DNA of 64,000 nt from Opitutaceae bacterium. GTDB taxonomy: Bacteria > Verrucomicrobiota > Verrucomicrobiia > Opitutales > Opitutaceae. A model generated the notes under the pieces. It was not told the DNA's origin and did no database searches. It saw only the letters and a list, made by a program, of their open reading frames with translations. Position 1 is the first letter of the stretch, and every line of letters begins with the position of its first letter. A program made the position numbers and the translations under genes. Below, in pieces: positions 1-8,256 of the stretch. The DNA is taken from NCBI GenBank assembly GCA_030693515.1, contig JAUYAK010000098.1, forward strand, positions 1-64,000, in the 5' to 3' direction.

Positions 1-414
1 GCCAAGTGCCTCGACATCCTGCAGAGCCTTCCGAGCGTGGACACCAGACGCCTCGCCGCCTACGGTAACAGCATGGGCGCGTTCGTGACCGTCGCGTTGT
101 CGGCGAAAGAATCGAAGCGCCTCAAGGTCGCTGCGATCACGGCGGGCGGCGTCTCGCCGCAGTCCTCCTTCTATGCCTCGGAAGAACAGGCATCCCAACT
201 GCGCGTTCCCCTGTGCATCCTGCACGGGGGGAACGATGGCACCGTAAAGCCCGAGACGTCCGTCAAGCTCAAGGAACTCCTGGACAGGAACGGAGTGCCC
301 AACGAGCGGCATCTCTTCGAGGGCATCGGCCACAATCTCCATCAGGACAAGGCCGACGACGTTTATGCCCTCATGAAAGCGTGGTTCACGAAACACGGCG
401 TGTTGAAGGAATGA
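1..414 (+). CDS. alpha/beta hydrolase, 3' part (start lies outside the window)
   Basis: The reading frame is open from the first base, so only the C-terminal 137 residues are present. Visible are the nucleophile elbow GNSMGAF, an aspartate in LHGGNDGTV and a histidine in GIGHNLH, in the order Ser-Asp-His expected for the dienelactone hydrolase/prolyl-oligopeptidase-like branch of the fold. In this family the triad hydrolyses ester or peptide bonds; the substrate cannot be read here. A GTG at 37 could be mistaken for a start, but it falls just before the nucleophile elbow and would remove the N-terminal half of the fold. The next gene is another hydrolase fragment 42 bases downstream, so the two may once have formed a small catabolic unit. 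Confidence 0.8.
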   Translation, partial: AKCLDILQSLPSVDTRRLAAYGNSMGAFVTVALSAKESKRLKVAAITAGGVSPQSSFYASEEQASQLRVPLCILHGGNDGTVKPETSVKLKELLDRNGVPNERHLFEGIGHNLHQDKADDVYALMKAWFTKHGVLKE

Positions 415-456
415 CCCGGCTATTACTGAAACCCCCAAGACCGAAAAGGACCGAAC

Positions 457-969
457 ATGATCCACCAACCCTTCGTTCACCGGCTGAACTTGCTTTCGAG
501 CGCTGTATTGCTTGCTGCCGTCGCGCTGCTTGCCACTCCGCTTTGCGCGCAAGACGCGCCCAAGAAGAAATCCATGCCCGACCGCCCCGCCGCCGCTGAC
601 CGTGGGAGCGCTCGCTCGCCACGCTCGGAACCGCGGGATTTTACCGGCACCGAAGTCAAATTCAGCCCTCCGCTCGGCGTAAAACTGCTCGCGGACGTGC
701 CCTACCGCAAAGGCAATCCGGTCTGGCGCGTGGACCTTGCTCTTCCAGATGCGTCCCACGGACTGCCGCGCGCGGTCATCATCAATGTTCACGGCGGCGG
801 GTGGTCTGCCGGCGACAAGAATGGCGGCCGCAGCAGCATTTGTTATTGGGCCCAGCGTGGCTATGTCGGCGTCAGCGGGCGCTATCGCCTGCTCGGTGAA
901 GCCCCCTTCGGCGAGGGCCTTCATCTGGTTGAGGCCGTAGCGGCACGTCCTCGGTTTTCGTCAGATTGA
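457..969 (+). pseudogene. truncated secreted alpha/beta hydrolase (esterase/lipase type)
   Basis: The 170-residue product begins with a convincing signal peptide (hydrophobic core about residues 12-30, ending near LCAQ) followed by a low-complexity linker. It then shows the oxyanion-hole motif VHGGGWSAGDK near residue 110 and the strand around RYRLLGEAPF, typical of carboxylesterase/BD-FAE-like enzymes. After about position 905 the similarity stops abruptly. The frame runs on into unrelated sequence and ends at 969, before the nucleophile elbow, aspartate or histidine could appear. Family members are usually 280-320 residues, so this is a 5' remnant that cannot be catalytic. The break probably marks a recombination junction at the edge of the accessory segment. 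Confidence 0.65.
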
Positions 970-1222
970 CCAGCCCGCAAAATCGGCCACGGTTTCCTCC
1001 GTGAATCTGCGCCATCTCAGGACCAAGTTCTCGCGGCTTAATTTGACCGAAGCCGCGCGGGAGGCGACTGCCTTGAAAGCGCAATTCCGTCGGGAAGACG
1101 ATGAGCTTATCCGCGCGGGGCGTGGCGCCGAAGTGGTCGCCGATCGGAGGAAGAATCTTGGCCTGTCCGAGTCGGGCAAAACCAAACTGCTGACCGTGAA
1201 TGGCGTGAGAATCAAACCGTAG
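941..1222 (+). pseudogene. unrecognised gene fragment, probably the 3' end of a lost gene
   Basis: An open frame follows a stop at 938 and continues to a stop at 1222. A GTG at 1001 would give 73 residues (starting VNLRHLRTKF), but the frame upstream of it also looks protein-like. The product is charged and helical, with RREDDELIRAGRGAE in the middle and TKLLTVNGVRIKP at its end. I do not recognise a family. Because it begins right at the break in the preceding esterase gene and has no good ribosome binding site, I read it as the 3' tail of a truncated gene and not as a complete small protein. A real short gene starting at 1001 is possible. Confidence 0.3.
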
Positions 1223-1498
1223 CGCACCCGTGCGACGCGAGGCCGGATGTGGGCGACGTTCCAGGATTTCGCGTCGGCGGTTCGTCGGATTCACGGGCCA
1301 AGCGCACCAACGCTCTCGCCGATGTGCGCTCCGCCGGCTTTATCTTGGTCGGCTTTGTGATGAAGTTGGGCCATGCAATCGCCGGCATGGATTCAGCGCT
1401 GGCGAATGAACCCGACGGGACTCCGACGCGCTCGCTCGGTGGCGATGACCTCGACTTCCGCCTTGGATTCGGTTCGCTGCCGGCCTAATGTGCATTCC
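1223..1498. other. interval without a supported gene
   Basis: This 276-base interval lies between the fragment and the toxin-antitoxin pair. Short open frames exist on both strands, but none has recognisable domains, good initiation context or clear coding character. I see no terminator, tRNA or repeat with a partner in this window. Confidence 0.4.
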
Positions 1499-1897
1499 AT
1501 GATTCGGACTACAGCCAAGCCGACGAAAAAGCGCGCGGCGGCCCAACGGGCCGGCGGCGCACTCGCGCGCAAGGCCTCGGTGCGGCAGGGGGCCGTGCCG
1601 CCGCCCGCGGACGAAATCGCGCGTCGCTTGGAACCGTTTTGCCGCGCCCACGGGATCGTTCGGCTGGATATTTTTGGCTCCGTCGCCCGCGGGGACGCGC
1701 GGCCCGGCAGCGACATCGATCTCATCGCCACGTTTCGCGAAATCCCCGGACTGCGTTACTTCGGCATGGAGCGCGAACTGGCGCGCCTGCTCGGCCGCCG
1801 GGTTGATTTGCTGCTGGCGGAAGACGTGGCGGAGATGACCAATGCGCACCGCCGCGCCACGATTGAGCGCGACCGGCGGACGATCTATGCCGCCTAA
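1499..1897 (+). CDS. MNT-type nucleotidyltransferase, probable antitoxin of an MNT/HEPN pair
   Basis: A 132-residue protein with the minimal nucleotidyltransferase signature FGSVARGDARPGSDIDL, that is GSx10DxD, at about residues 60-76. It is followed by the strand VDLLLAED typical of the MNT (DUF4062-unrelated, PF01909/PF18765-like) fold. In characterised pairs the MNT protein adds AMP units to the HEPN toxin and neutralises it. The ATG at 1499 is preferred because the frame upstream does not look coding. The N-terminal about 40 residues are basic and low in complexity, an unusual extension compared with the usual about 100-residue antitoxins. The stop overlaps the start of the HEPN gene by 11 bases, implying translational coupling. 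Confidence 0.82.
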   Translation: MIRTTAKPTKKRAAAQRAGGALARKASVRQGAVPPPADEIARRLEPFCRAHGIVRLDIFGSVARGDARPGSDIDLIATFREIPGLRYFGMERELARLLGRRVDLLLAEDVAEMTNAHRRATIERDRRTIYAA

Positions 1898-2330
1898 ACC
1901 CGAGAAAGATCAGGCCGCCTACGTGCAGGACATGCTGGACTCGGCCAAGCAGGCCGCGGGCTATGTGCGTGGGCTCGGCTTCGATCAATTTTGGGACGAC
2001 CATAAGACGCGTGACGCAGTGGCCATGCGACTGCAGGTCGTCGGCGAAGCCGCCCAGCAGATCACGGCGGAGACCGCGGCGAAGCTGCCGCGGGTGCCGA
2101 TCCACGAAATCCGCGGGCTGCGCCACCGCATCTCGCACGACTATGGCGGCGTGAATTTCCGGGTGGTGTGGAAAACAGTGCAGGAAGATTTGCCGCCGTT
2201 CATCTCGGAATTGGAAAAATATCTGCAACGACTGCGCATTGCGGCCGATCTGGCGCAGAGGATTCACGCGACTCCGCGCCAAGCGCCCGAAGCTCCGCGT
2301 CCGCGACCAGGCCCGCGGATGGGAATGTAG
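1887..2330 (+). CDS. HEPN-domain ribonuclease-like toxin (DUF86/HepT type)
   Basis: A 147-residue protein that starts at the ATG inside the end of the nucleotidyltransferase gene. It has the all-helical DUF86 pattern: a helix with QDMLDSAKQA near the start, RDAVAMRLQVVGEAAQQI in the middle, and the catalytic Rx4HxY motif as RHRISHDY at about residues 81-88, followed by VNFRVVWKTVQEDLP. HepT proteins cut RNA, and their partner MNT protein silences them by AMPylation near this motif. All key residues are present, so the toxin looks intact. The proline/arginine-rich C-terminal tail of about 25 residues is beyond the family's usual end. The pair sits next to a recombinase in accessory DNA. Confidence 0.85.
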   Translation: MPPKPEKDQAAYVQDMLDSAKQAAGYVRGLGFDQFWDDHKTRDAVAMRLQVVGEAAQQITAETAAKLPRVPIHEIRGLRHRISHDYGGVNFRVVWKTVQEDLPPFISELEKYLQRLRIAADLAQRIHATPRQAPEAPRPRPGPRMGM

Positions 2331-2356
2331 CCGGCTGATTCGCGCGGCGGTTTATT

Positions 2357-4471
2357 TCACACCAGGCTTGGCCTAGTCGCCGACAGCGCGGCAAACTGCC
2401 TCACCTGCTCATCGTGCGGCAGCTCCGCGAGAGCCTTCATGCGATTCAGCCCGTAGCGGTGGGCTTCATCGGCCGTGGTGAGGTTCAGCAGGTGCGCTTG
2501 AATCGGCTCGGCGAGCTGGAGCAGTTTCATGTGGTGCGTGATTGAACCGGGCGCGAGACCTTCCTCGGCGGCGAGCTTGAGCCGGTTCAATCCGCGCTCG
2601 GCGTCCAGTCGGCGCTGCCATGCACGGGCACGGTGGATCGGGTGCAGCGTCGGAGGCGACTCCGGTTTTGGCGCGGGCGCACGCCGCGCGACGCCCAATT
2701 CACAGCGGAACGGTGTCAGCAGCGTCACGGGTTTTTGGGCACCGGACACCGGCGCCAGCGCGACATTGAGCGTGAGGACCAGCGCTCGGCCCGTGGCAAC
2801 GGAAGCGGCGAGGGCCGTGCGCTCTTCGATGACGAGCCGTTCGGACATGCCTTCAATCAGCCGTGCGACGCGCAGTTTCAGGCGCAACTCCAACAGACGG
2901 ATACACGCGCCGACTTTGGCCGCGGGCTGGGCGGAGGGTCGCACTTCGACCCGTTCGAGAAACAGCATGATGAGATCGCGCTGCTCATTCGGCGTGAGCG
3001 TCGGCAGCAGTTCGCCAAATTTTTCGAGCGCGGCGCCAACGCGTTTCGTGTCGATGTCGCCTTCCTCACTGGCCGCGAGTTCGAGCCGGACTTGCTCGCG
3101 CTCCACGAGGAGCCGCTGTTTCTCGGTTTGCAGGGTGCCAGCTTGTTCGCGCAGGACTTCGTCGAGCGCGGTGAAGTTTCCCTGCACAAGGGCCTTCGCG
3201 CAGTTGCGCAATTGATCGGAAATGGTGGCGAGTCCCTTTTCGGCCTCGCTGAGCCGCGCACGGAGCGGAGCGCGGTCCGTCTGGCGGCGTTCGCGCGCGC
3301 TGGCGGTCGTGGTGGCGAGAACGTCGGGGTGCTGGCTGCACGCCCCGAGAAAGCCGACGACGGCCGTTTCGAGCGCGGTGGCGGAGACGTGTCGCACCGG
3401 GCAATGCGCGTCGGAGCGTTCCTTGTGAGCGTAGCCGCAGGTGTAGTAGCGGTAGGGCTTGCCGTCGGGATCGAGTTTGCCGCTGGCGTTGGGGATCATC
3501 GCCCGGCCGCAGCAGCCGCAGTGCGCGACACCCTTGAGCAGATGAAAATGCTTGTCGCGGTTGCGGAACCGTCGCGCTGCGGGTTGGAGCGCCGGGCGGA
3601 TCGCGGCGTTGGCTCGCTCCCACAGGTCGTCGGTGACGAGCGCGGCGTGCAGGCCGGGAAATTCCTTGCCGTTCATCCGCACGCGACCCGCGTAGAGCGG
3701 ACGCGTGATGAGGCGGCGGACAATGTCCGAGCGAAAGCGCTTCTCGCCGACGTTCTTCTTCGTGCCGTCGCGTTTGTTGAAAATGCGCGCGCGGGTGCGG
3801 AGTCCCTCGTCGTTAAGCGTGTTCGCGATTTCTGTGAGCGACACGAGTCGCGCGGCCAGTTCGAAGATGCGACGGAGCGTTGCGGCTTCGGTCGGATGGG
3901 GCGTCAACCCTTGCGACGCTTCGTCGTAGAGATACCCGAAGGGCACCTGCCCGCCCGTCCAAAACCCGCGCTTGGCCTGCTCGTTGAGCTTGATGCGGAT
4001 CTTGTCGGCGGTGTTGAGGCGCTCGTATTCCGAGACGCACATCATGAGATTGTTTTTCAAGCGGCCCGACGGCGTTTCCTCGGAGAGATCTTCGGTGGGG
4101 CTGACGAGCTTGCAGCCGTGCTTTTGCAGGAACGCGCGGAACGGCCCCCATTCGTCGGTGCTGCGCAACACGCGTTCGAGTTTGAAGATCAGCACCACCT
4201 TGACCTCGCCGGCTTCGATCAGGCGTTTGAGGGCCTGAATGCCGGGCCGGTTCATCGAGCCGCCGGAGTAGGCCGGATCGGAAAAGCACGCGACCTCGAA
4301 CCAACCCTCGGCGGTGTGCGTCGCAAGATGGTCGCGGCAGACCGCCGCCTGACTGTCGCAGGAATCAAAGCGTCCGCCGACTTGGTTGGCGGTGGACACG
4401 CGGGTGTAAATGGCCACTGGCACTGGCTGGGTGCGGGTGCGAGTGGCGGTGGATGATGGGACCGAAGACAT
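2357..4471 (-). CDS. large serine recombinase with zinc ribbon and C-terminal HTH-like domain
   Basis: A 704-residue protein. Residues about 17-165 form the resolvase catalytic domain with the nucleophile Ser26 in YTRVSTANQ, the motif FSDPAYSGGSMNRPG and KLERVLRST. Residues about 180-300 match the recombinase DNA-binding domain, with GQVPFGYLYDE at its start. A zinc beta-ribbon follows (HCGCCGRAM and YYTCGYAHKE, about 317-360), then a coiled-coil stretch (about 400-470). Near the C-terminus LAAEEGLAPGSITHHMKLLQ resembles the helix-turn-helix often found at the end of such recombinases in planctomycetes and relatives. It cuts and rejoins DNA at att-type sites and could mobilise the surrounding segment. 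It is convergent with the HEPN gene, 26 bases away. A GGAGG lies 13 bases before the start. Confidence 0.9.
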   Translation of the reverse strand: MSSVPSSTATRTRTQPVPVAIYTRVSTANQVGGRFDSCDSQAAVCRDHLATHTAEGWFEVACFSDPAYSGGSMNRPGIQALKRLIEAGEVKVVLIFKLERVLRSTDEWGPFRAFLQKHGCKLVSPTEDLSEETPSGRLKNNLMMCVSEYERLNTADKIRIKLNEQAKRGFWTGGQVPFGYLYDEASQGLTPHPTEAATLRRIFELAARLVSLTEIANTLNDEGLRTRARIFNKRDGTKKNVGEKRFRSDIVRRLITRPLYAGRVRMNGKEFPGLHAALVTDDLWERANAAIRPALQPAARRFRNRDKHFHLLKGVAHCGCCGRAMIPNASGKLDPDGKPYRYYTCGYAHKERSDAHCPVRHVSATALETAVVGFLGACSQHPDVLATTTASARERRQTDRAPLRARLSEAEKGLATISDQLRNCAKALVQGNFTALDEVLREQAGTLQTEKQRLLVEREQVRLELAASEEGDIDTKRVGAALEKFGELLPTLTPNEQRDLIMLFLERVEVRPSAQPAAKVGACIRLLELRLKLRVARLIEGMSERLVIEERTALAASVATGRALVLTLNVALAPVSGAQKPVTLLTPFRCELGVARRAPAPKPESPPTLHPIHRARAWQRRLDAERGLNRLKLAAEEGLAPGSITHHMKLLQLAEPIQAHLLNLTTADEAHRYGLNRMKALAELPHDEQVRQFAALSATRPSLV

Positions 4472-4545
4472 GGTATGGTAAAAACCTCCGTTTTAGATGA
4501 GAGGGGCGATCCAATTGGCCTCGGCCCCAGGTTGATTGGTTTCGC

Positions 4546-4761
4546 TCAGGCGCCCGGGCTCGCCGGTTCAGAAAAACATGCGGCCTCGAACCAGCCGTCG
4601 CTGGCGTGTTGCGCGATGTGCTCGCGGCAGATTGCAGTTTGAGTCGCAACGGAACCGAAGCGTCCGCCGGCCGGATTGGTCGTGGACGCGCGGCTGTAAA
4701 TGGCCACCAGCACCGGGTCGGAGCCGGCGGAAGCGGACGCGGAGGATTGGGTCGTAAACAT
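4546..4761 (-). pseudogene. truncated duplicate of the serine recombinase N-terminus
   Basis: The 71-residue frame parallels the first about 75 residues of the adjacent intact recombinase: AIYSRASTTNPAGGRF against AIYTRVSTANQVGGRF, and GWFEAACFSEPA against GWFEVACFSDPA. The position of the nucleophile serine is kept. The frame then stops, just after the SEPA motif, so most of the catalytic domain and all DNA-binding domains are missing. It lies directly upstream of, and in the same direction as, the complete gene. It is therefore either a relic of an earlier recombinase replaced by a related element or a partial tandem duplication. It is unlikely to be active; a short regulatory peptide cannot be excluded. 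Confidence 0.75.
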
Positions 4762-4943
4762 GGCCGGAACTATCGCACATCTCGCGAAAATCTCACGCGC
4801 AGAATTTTAACGGCACGCGAAACCGGGTGTTTCCGCGGGCGTTTCGGGCTTCCGGCGCCGACCCAAAACGAGAACTTATTTCGTCACCGTTAAAACAGCG
4901 TTTTCACTCGTAATTTCTGTGCAGCGAGTTGCGCAATTTTAAT

Positions 4944-4970
4944 CCCGTATCACGCGGTTCGTGATACGGG
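4944..4970 (-). terminator. hairpin just downstream of tRNA-Ser, possible terminator
   Basis: A perfect 11-bp inverted repeat (arms 4944-4954 and 4960-4970, loop of five) begins six bases past the encoded CCA end of the tRNA. On the minus strand it is followed by an A/T-rich stretch and not by a pure T-run, so termination is plausible but not classic. It could also be part of an attachment site. Confidence 0.5.
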
Positions 4971-4975
4971 AAAAA

Positions 4976-5063
4976 TGGCGGAGAGGGAGGGATTCGAACC
5001 CCCGGAACCTTGCGGTTCACGCGCTTTCCAAGCGCGCGCATTCGACCACTCTGCCACCTCTCC
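4976..5063 (-). tRNA. tRNA-Ser (GGA)
   Basis: Reading the minus strand gives a complete cloverleaf. The 7-bp acceptor stem starts GGAGAGG at 5063 and is closed by its complement at 4980-4986. The discriminator is G, and CCA is encoded at 4976-4978. The anticodon loop CTTGGAAAG gives anticodon GGA. The long variable arm (GTGAACCGCAAGGTTC) is the class II feature of serine tRNAs, and the T-loop reads GGTTCGAATCC. It lies between the recombinase segment and a TonB receptor, with its 3' end facing the accessory segment, an orientation often seen at island integration sites. Confidence 0.95.
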
Positions 5064-5178
5064 GGTGTTCGGACGGCCGCCCACAAGTGGCGTCCGCCGA
5101 TGGACGAGGGGCGAAAGAAGGTCACCGGCCTGCGGTGGTCAACGGTAAATCCGGCGTAGTCTCCCCCGTGGCGCGGCC

Positions 5179-8052
5179 TCAGAAATCCACGCCCGCTGTC
5201 ACGCGATAGCTGCGCGGCTCGTTCAAGTAGATGCGGAGGATGCCATCCTCGCGGGTGTTGCGGCGGCCGATGCCGGTGAGATAGGAGTTGAAGGCGTTGC
5301 GCACGTTGAGCTGGAGGCTCATCGGGAGCTTGGTGCGCGGCAGGATGAAACGGTGGCCCACAAACCAGTCGGCGAAGATGGTCGGCGTGCCCCAGAGCGG
5401 GCGGCCGTCGAAGGAGGAATACTTGGTGAGGTTGCGGCTCTGGTAGCGCACGGCGCCGCCCACGAACGCGCCGCGGAGCCGGCCTTCGGAGAATTTGTAA
5501 CGGGTGGTGACGTTGGCCTTGTAGGGGCGCGTGCCAAAGGGGTTGTTCTGGAGGGTGCCCATCGCGGCGAGGCTGTCGTAGGCGATGGCGACCTCGCGGT
5601 CGATGGTGGCGAGGAGCGCGGCGTTGCCGGCGGCCGCCTGCTTCCACTGCGGGATGTGCTGATCGAAGTAGGTGTAGATTTCGTTGAAGAAGTTCTCGCG
5701 CTGCCGGCGCGAGTAGGAGACGCCGAGGCGGAACGTGAGATTCTTCGTGGGATTGCCGACGAGTTCACCTTCCCAGCCGACGGTGCGGGCGTCGATGATG
5801 CCGGCGTTGAAGAACACGATCTGGTCGTCGTATTGCTGGTTGGTGAGGGCGCGGGCGTTGAGGAGGGCGTTGTAGATGTTGACGATGTTGGTGCCGCCCA
5901 GGCTGGAGGAGGTCGCTACCGAGAGGCCGTCGGGGATGATGGCGGCATCCTTGGTCTGGAGCGTGAGGTAGCGCTGGAAGCGGAGGAAGAAGCGGTCGTC
6001 GCCCAGCAGATCGATCATCACGCCGTAGTCGTGGCCCATGCCCTCGGTGGGCGGCGGGGTCTTGCCCGTGGGGAGGACGGTGCGGTCGAGCTTGGGCGTG
6101 CCGTTGTTGCGCGAGTAGTTGAAAAATACGGAGAGCCGCGGAAAGGCGTGGAAGACGGCGCCGGTGCTGAAGGTGGTGGGCTTGTAGCGGTTGACCTCGC
6201 TCGTGCCGTCGAAGTCCCACTCGTTGAGCACGACTTTGCGCGACGTGTAGCGCGGATCGTTGCGGTCGGTTACGCGGCCCTGGTTGGCTGAATCGAAGGT
6301 GATCGCATCCACCCGGTAGCCGAGCGTGGTGACGAGGCGGTCCTTCCAGAAAAAACTCTGCGCAGCCAGCATCAGCGCACGGTCGTCCTGGACGGTGTGG
6401 GTGTTGGATTTCTGGCGCGTGGTGTAGGTGGAGGTGACCGGCGCGCCGGCGACGGTGAAGGTGGGCACGGGGGAGGTCGGGTTGCCGGCGTAATAGGTGG
6501 CGAAGTCGCCCTCGGTCACGTAGCGGCGGCGGAAGAGGGCGTTGGCGGCGGCTTCGGGGGAGGCGACATTGCTGAGAGCCACGTTGTTCGCATCGACGAC
6601 GATCTGGTTCATCCAGCGGCGCTGGCGGTCCTGGCTCGACTGTTCGGCGAGGCCGGCGATGCGGTGCCTGCCGAACCATTTGCCGGCATTGGCCTCCCAC
6701 GCGGCGCTGAGGCGGAAGACCTCGTTCTGATCGCGGAACGGATCGCGCGTCCACTGATCCTCGAGGTAGATCTGGCGCACGCGGGAGTTGGCGACGATGG
6801 CGCCGGCGGCATCGGGGATCGTGGGATTGGGATCGCCCGTGAGGAAGACGTTGGGGTTGGCGTTTCCGTTGGTGATGATCCGGTTCTTGTTGAAGAACCA
6901 CGCGGCCTCGAGGACGACGGTCTTGCTCAGCCGCTGCTGAACCTCGAACGAGGCATCGTAGAAATCCTGCCGGCGGAGGCCGCCCGGGCCGGTGAGGTTG
7001 AAGGCGTAGCCCATCAGCGCGGGCGAGACGAGCGTCGGGCTCGGGGCGCGGGCGCTGAAGAACTCGTTCCGCAGGTTGAACACCCGGTTGTCCTGCTCGA
7101 AAAACGTGTAGCGGTTCGTCGCGCCGAAGGACGTGAGCAGGCCGGCGATGGCCGGGCCCTCGGTCACGGGGCGGTTGGCCGTAAGCCACGTGGTGATGGA
7201 ATCGGTGGCATTCCACGGGACGTTGACAGAGTTGACGGCCTGCCCGCCGCCGTAGGAGGCGCGGACTTGGGTCTGCGCAAAAGGCTGGTAGGTGACGGAG
7301 CCCGCGAGGCGCTTCTGATCGTTCACGGTCCATTTGCGCCAGCCTTCGGAGTCCTGGTAAAGGCCAAGCAGGCGGACGCCGAGTTTCCGCGGCACGAGCA
7401 CGCGATTGAGGTCGGCCTCGTAGCGGTGGTAATTCCACGAACCCTGCATGGTCTTCAGCGAGGTGCGCGTGCGGTTGACCTGGGCGCGTTTGCCACCGAG
7501 GGCGACGGTGCCGCCGGGGGCGCCGAGGCCGAACAGGATGGAGTTGGGCCCGCTGGCGAGCTCGGCGCGCTCGACATTGAAGAGATCGACCGGCACGGCC
7601 GACTGCACGTAGTTGACCGACGATGAGCCCGCGACCCCGCGAACGCGGAAACGGAAATCATTGCCCGTCGAGTCGCGCCCGGGCGGATTGTTGAAGCCGT
7701 TGGTGGAGTCCTCGAACTCACCTTCGACGTTGGTCGCGTAGCCGAGCATCTCCTGGAGATTGGTCGCCGCGATGTGGGAGAGAAACTCGGGCGTGAAAGG
7801 CGAGACCGCGGCAGGTGTGTCCTTGAGGCGGGAATTGAGGCGCGAGCCGCTCGTGGTGTTGCCTGCCTGGTATCCGACGTCGTCCGCGGCGCGCACCTCG
7901 AAAGGCGAGAGCTGCACGGCGATTTCGTCTTTTTCGGCGGGCTTGGGCGGGAGCAGGGCAGGTGCAATCTGCGCGGGGAGGGGTGCGAGGGACACACTGA
8001 GAAGGAAAAATGCAGGCAAAGCCCGCAGACCGAGACGGGGTAGGCGGTTCAT
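5179..8052 (-). CDS. TonB-dependent outer-membrane receptor
   Basis: A 957-residue outer-membrane protein starting at the ATG at 8052. An upstream ATG at 8079 would add nine residues before the signal peptide and is less likely. The signal peptide covers about residues 1-28. A short linker carries LSPFEVRAADDVGYQAGNT, a motif also found in the receptor at 60901. The plug domain follows (about 60-170, with FRFRVRGV and ANGPNSILFG-like text around ELASGPNSILFGLGAPGG). The rest is a 22-strand-type barrel ending in VTAGVDF with a C-terminal Phe, the usual signal for outer-membrane insertion. Such proteins import siderophores, cobalamin or glycans using TonB energy; the substrate is unknown. No SusD-like partner is adjacent. 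Confidence 0.93.
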   Translation of the reverse strand: MNRLPRLGLRALPAFFLLSVSLAPLPAQIAPALLPPKPAEKDEIAVQLSPFEVRAADDVGYQAGNTTSGSRLNSRLKDTPAAVSPFTPEFLSHIAATNLQEMLGYATNVEGEFEDSTNGFNNPPGRDSTGNDFRFRVRGVAGSSSVNYVQSAVPVDLFNVERAELASGPNSILFGLGAPGGTVALGGKRAQVNRTRTSLKTMQGSWNYHRYEADLNRVLVPRKLGVRLLGLYQDSEGWRKWTVNDQKRLAGSVTYQPFAQTQVRASYGGGQAVNSVNVPWNATDSITTWLTANRPVTEGPAIAGLLTSFGATNRYTFFEQDNRVFNLRNEFFSARAPSPTLVSPALMGYAFNLTGPGGLRRQDFYDASFEVQQRLSKTVVLEAAWFFNKNRIITNGNANPNVFLTGDPNPTIPDAAGAIVANSRVRQIYLEDQWTRDPFRDQNEVFRLSAAWEANAGKWFGRHRIAGLAEQSSQDRQRRWMNQIVVDANNVALSNVASPEAAANALFRRRYVTEGDFATYYAGNPTSPVPTFTVAGAPVTSTYTTRQKSNTHTVQDDRALMLAAQSFFWKDRLVTTLGYRVDAITFDSANQGRVTDRNDPRYTSRKVVLNEWDFDGTSEVNRYKPTTFSTGAVFHAFPRLSVFFNYSRNNGTPKLDRTVLPTGKTPPPTEGMGHDYGVMIDLLGDDRFFLRFQRYLTLQTKDAAIIPDGLSVATSSSLGGTNIVNIYNALLNARALTNQQYDDQIVFFNAGIIDARTVGWEGELVGNPTKNLTFRLGVSYSRRQRENFFNEIYTYFDQHIPQWKQAAAGNAALLATIDREVAIAYDSLAAMGTLQNNPFGTRPYKANVTTRYKFSEGRLRGAFVGGAVRYQSRNLTKYSSFDGRPLWGTPTIFADWFVGHRFILPRTKLPMSLQLNVRNAFNSYLTGIGRRNTREDGILRIYLNEPRSYRVTAGVDF

Positions 8053-8079
8053 GGGTGGGGTGAGCCTCTCGTAGCACAC

Positions 8080-8102
8080 CCGCCGCTGAATTCAAGCGGC
8101 GG
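8080..8102. promoter_or_regulatory. perfect hairpin in the divergent interval before the TonB receptor and nuoB
   Basis: Eight-base arms at 8080-8087 and 8095-8102 enclose a seven-base loop containing GAATTC. It begins 28 bases before the receptor start codon and so would lie in the receptor's 5' leader if transcribed. An operator dyad or leader hairpin are both possible. I see no cobalamin-riboswitch-like conserved box. Confidence 0.3.
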
Positions 8103-8256
8103 AATCGCCTGCGAGTGGCGGTAAACGCGGCGGCGACCCGGGCTACTAGTCCGGCGCGCGGTGTGCTTTTCTCGAAAAGCGACTTGCGCGGCGGGAGGGC
8201 GGGGCCAAGCCTGCGAAAGATTTTCATTTCCGCCTCCTCCACCTCACCACGTTCCC

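Noticed and set aside
1249-1488. 79-codon frame before the MNT gene
   Set aside because: No motif or convincing initiation; overlapping frames on both strands are open, so coding is not supported.
2633-4456. 607-codon open frame antisense to the recombinase
   Set aside because: It has the composition of a high-GC shadow frame, no domain text, and is fully opposite a gene with complete catalytic motifs.
7900-8256. Cobalamin or other riboswitch upstream of the TonB receptor
   Set aside because: I looked for conserved riboswitch boxes in the leader; only a simple hairpin is visible.
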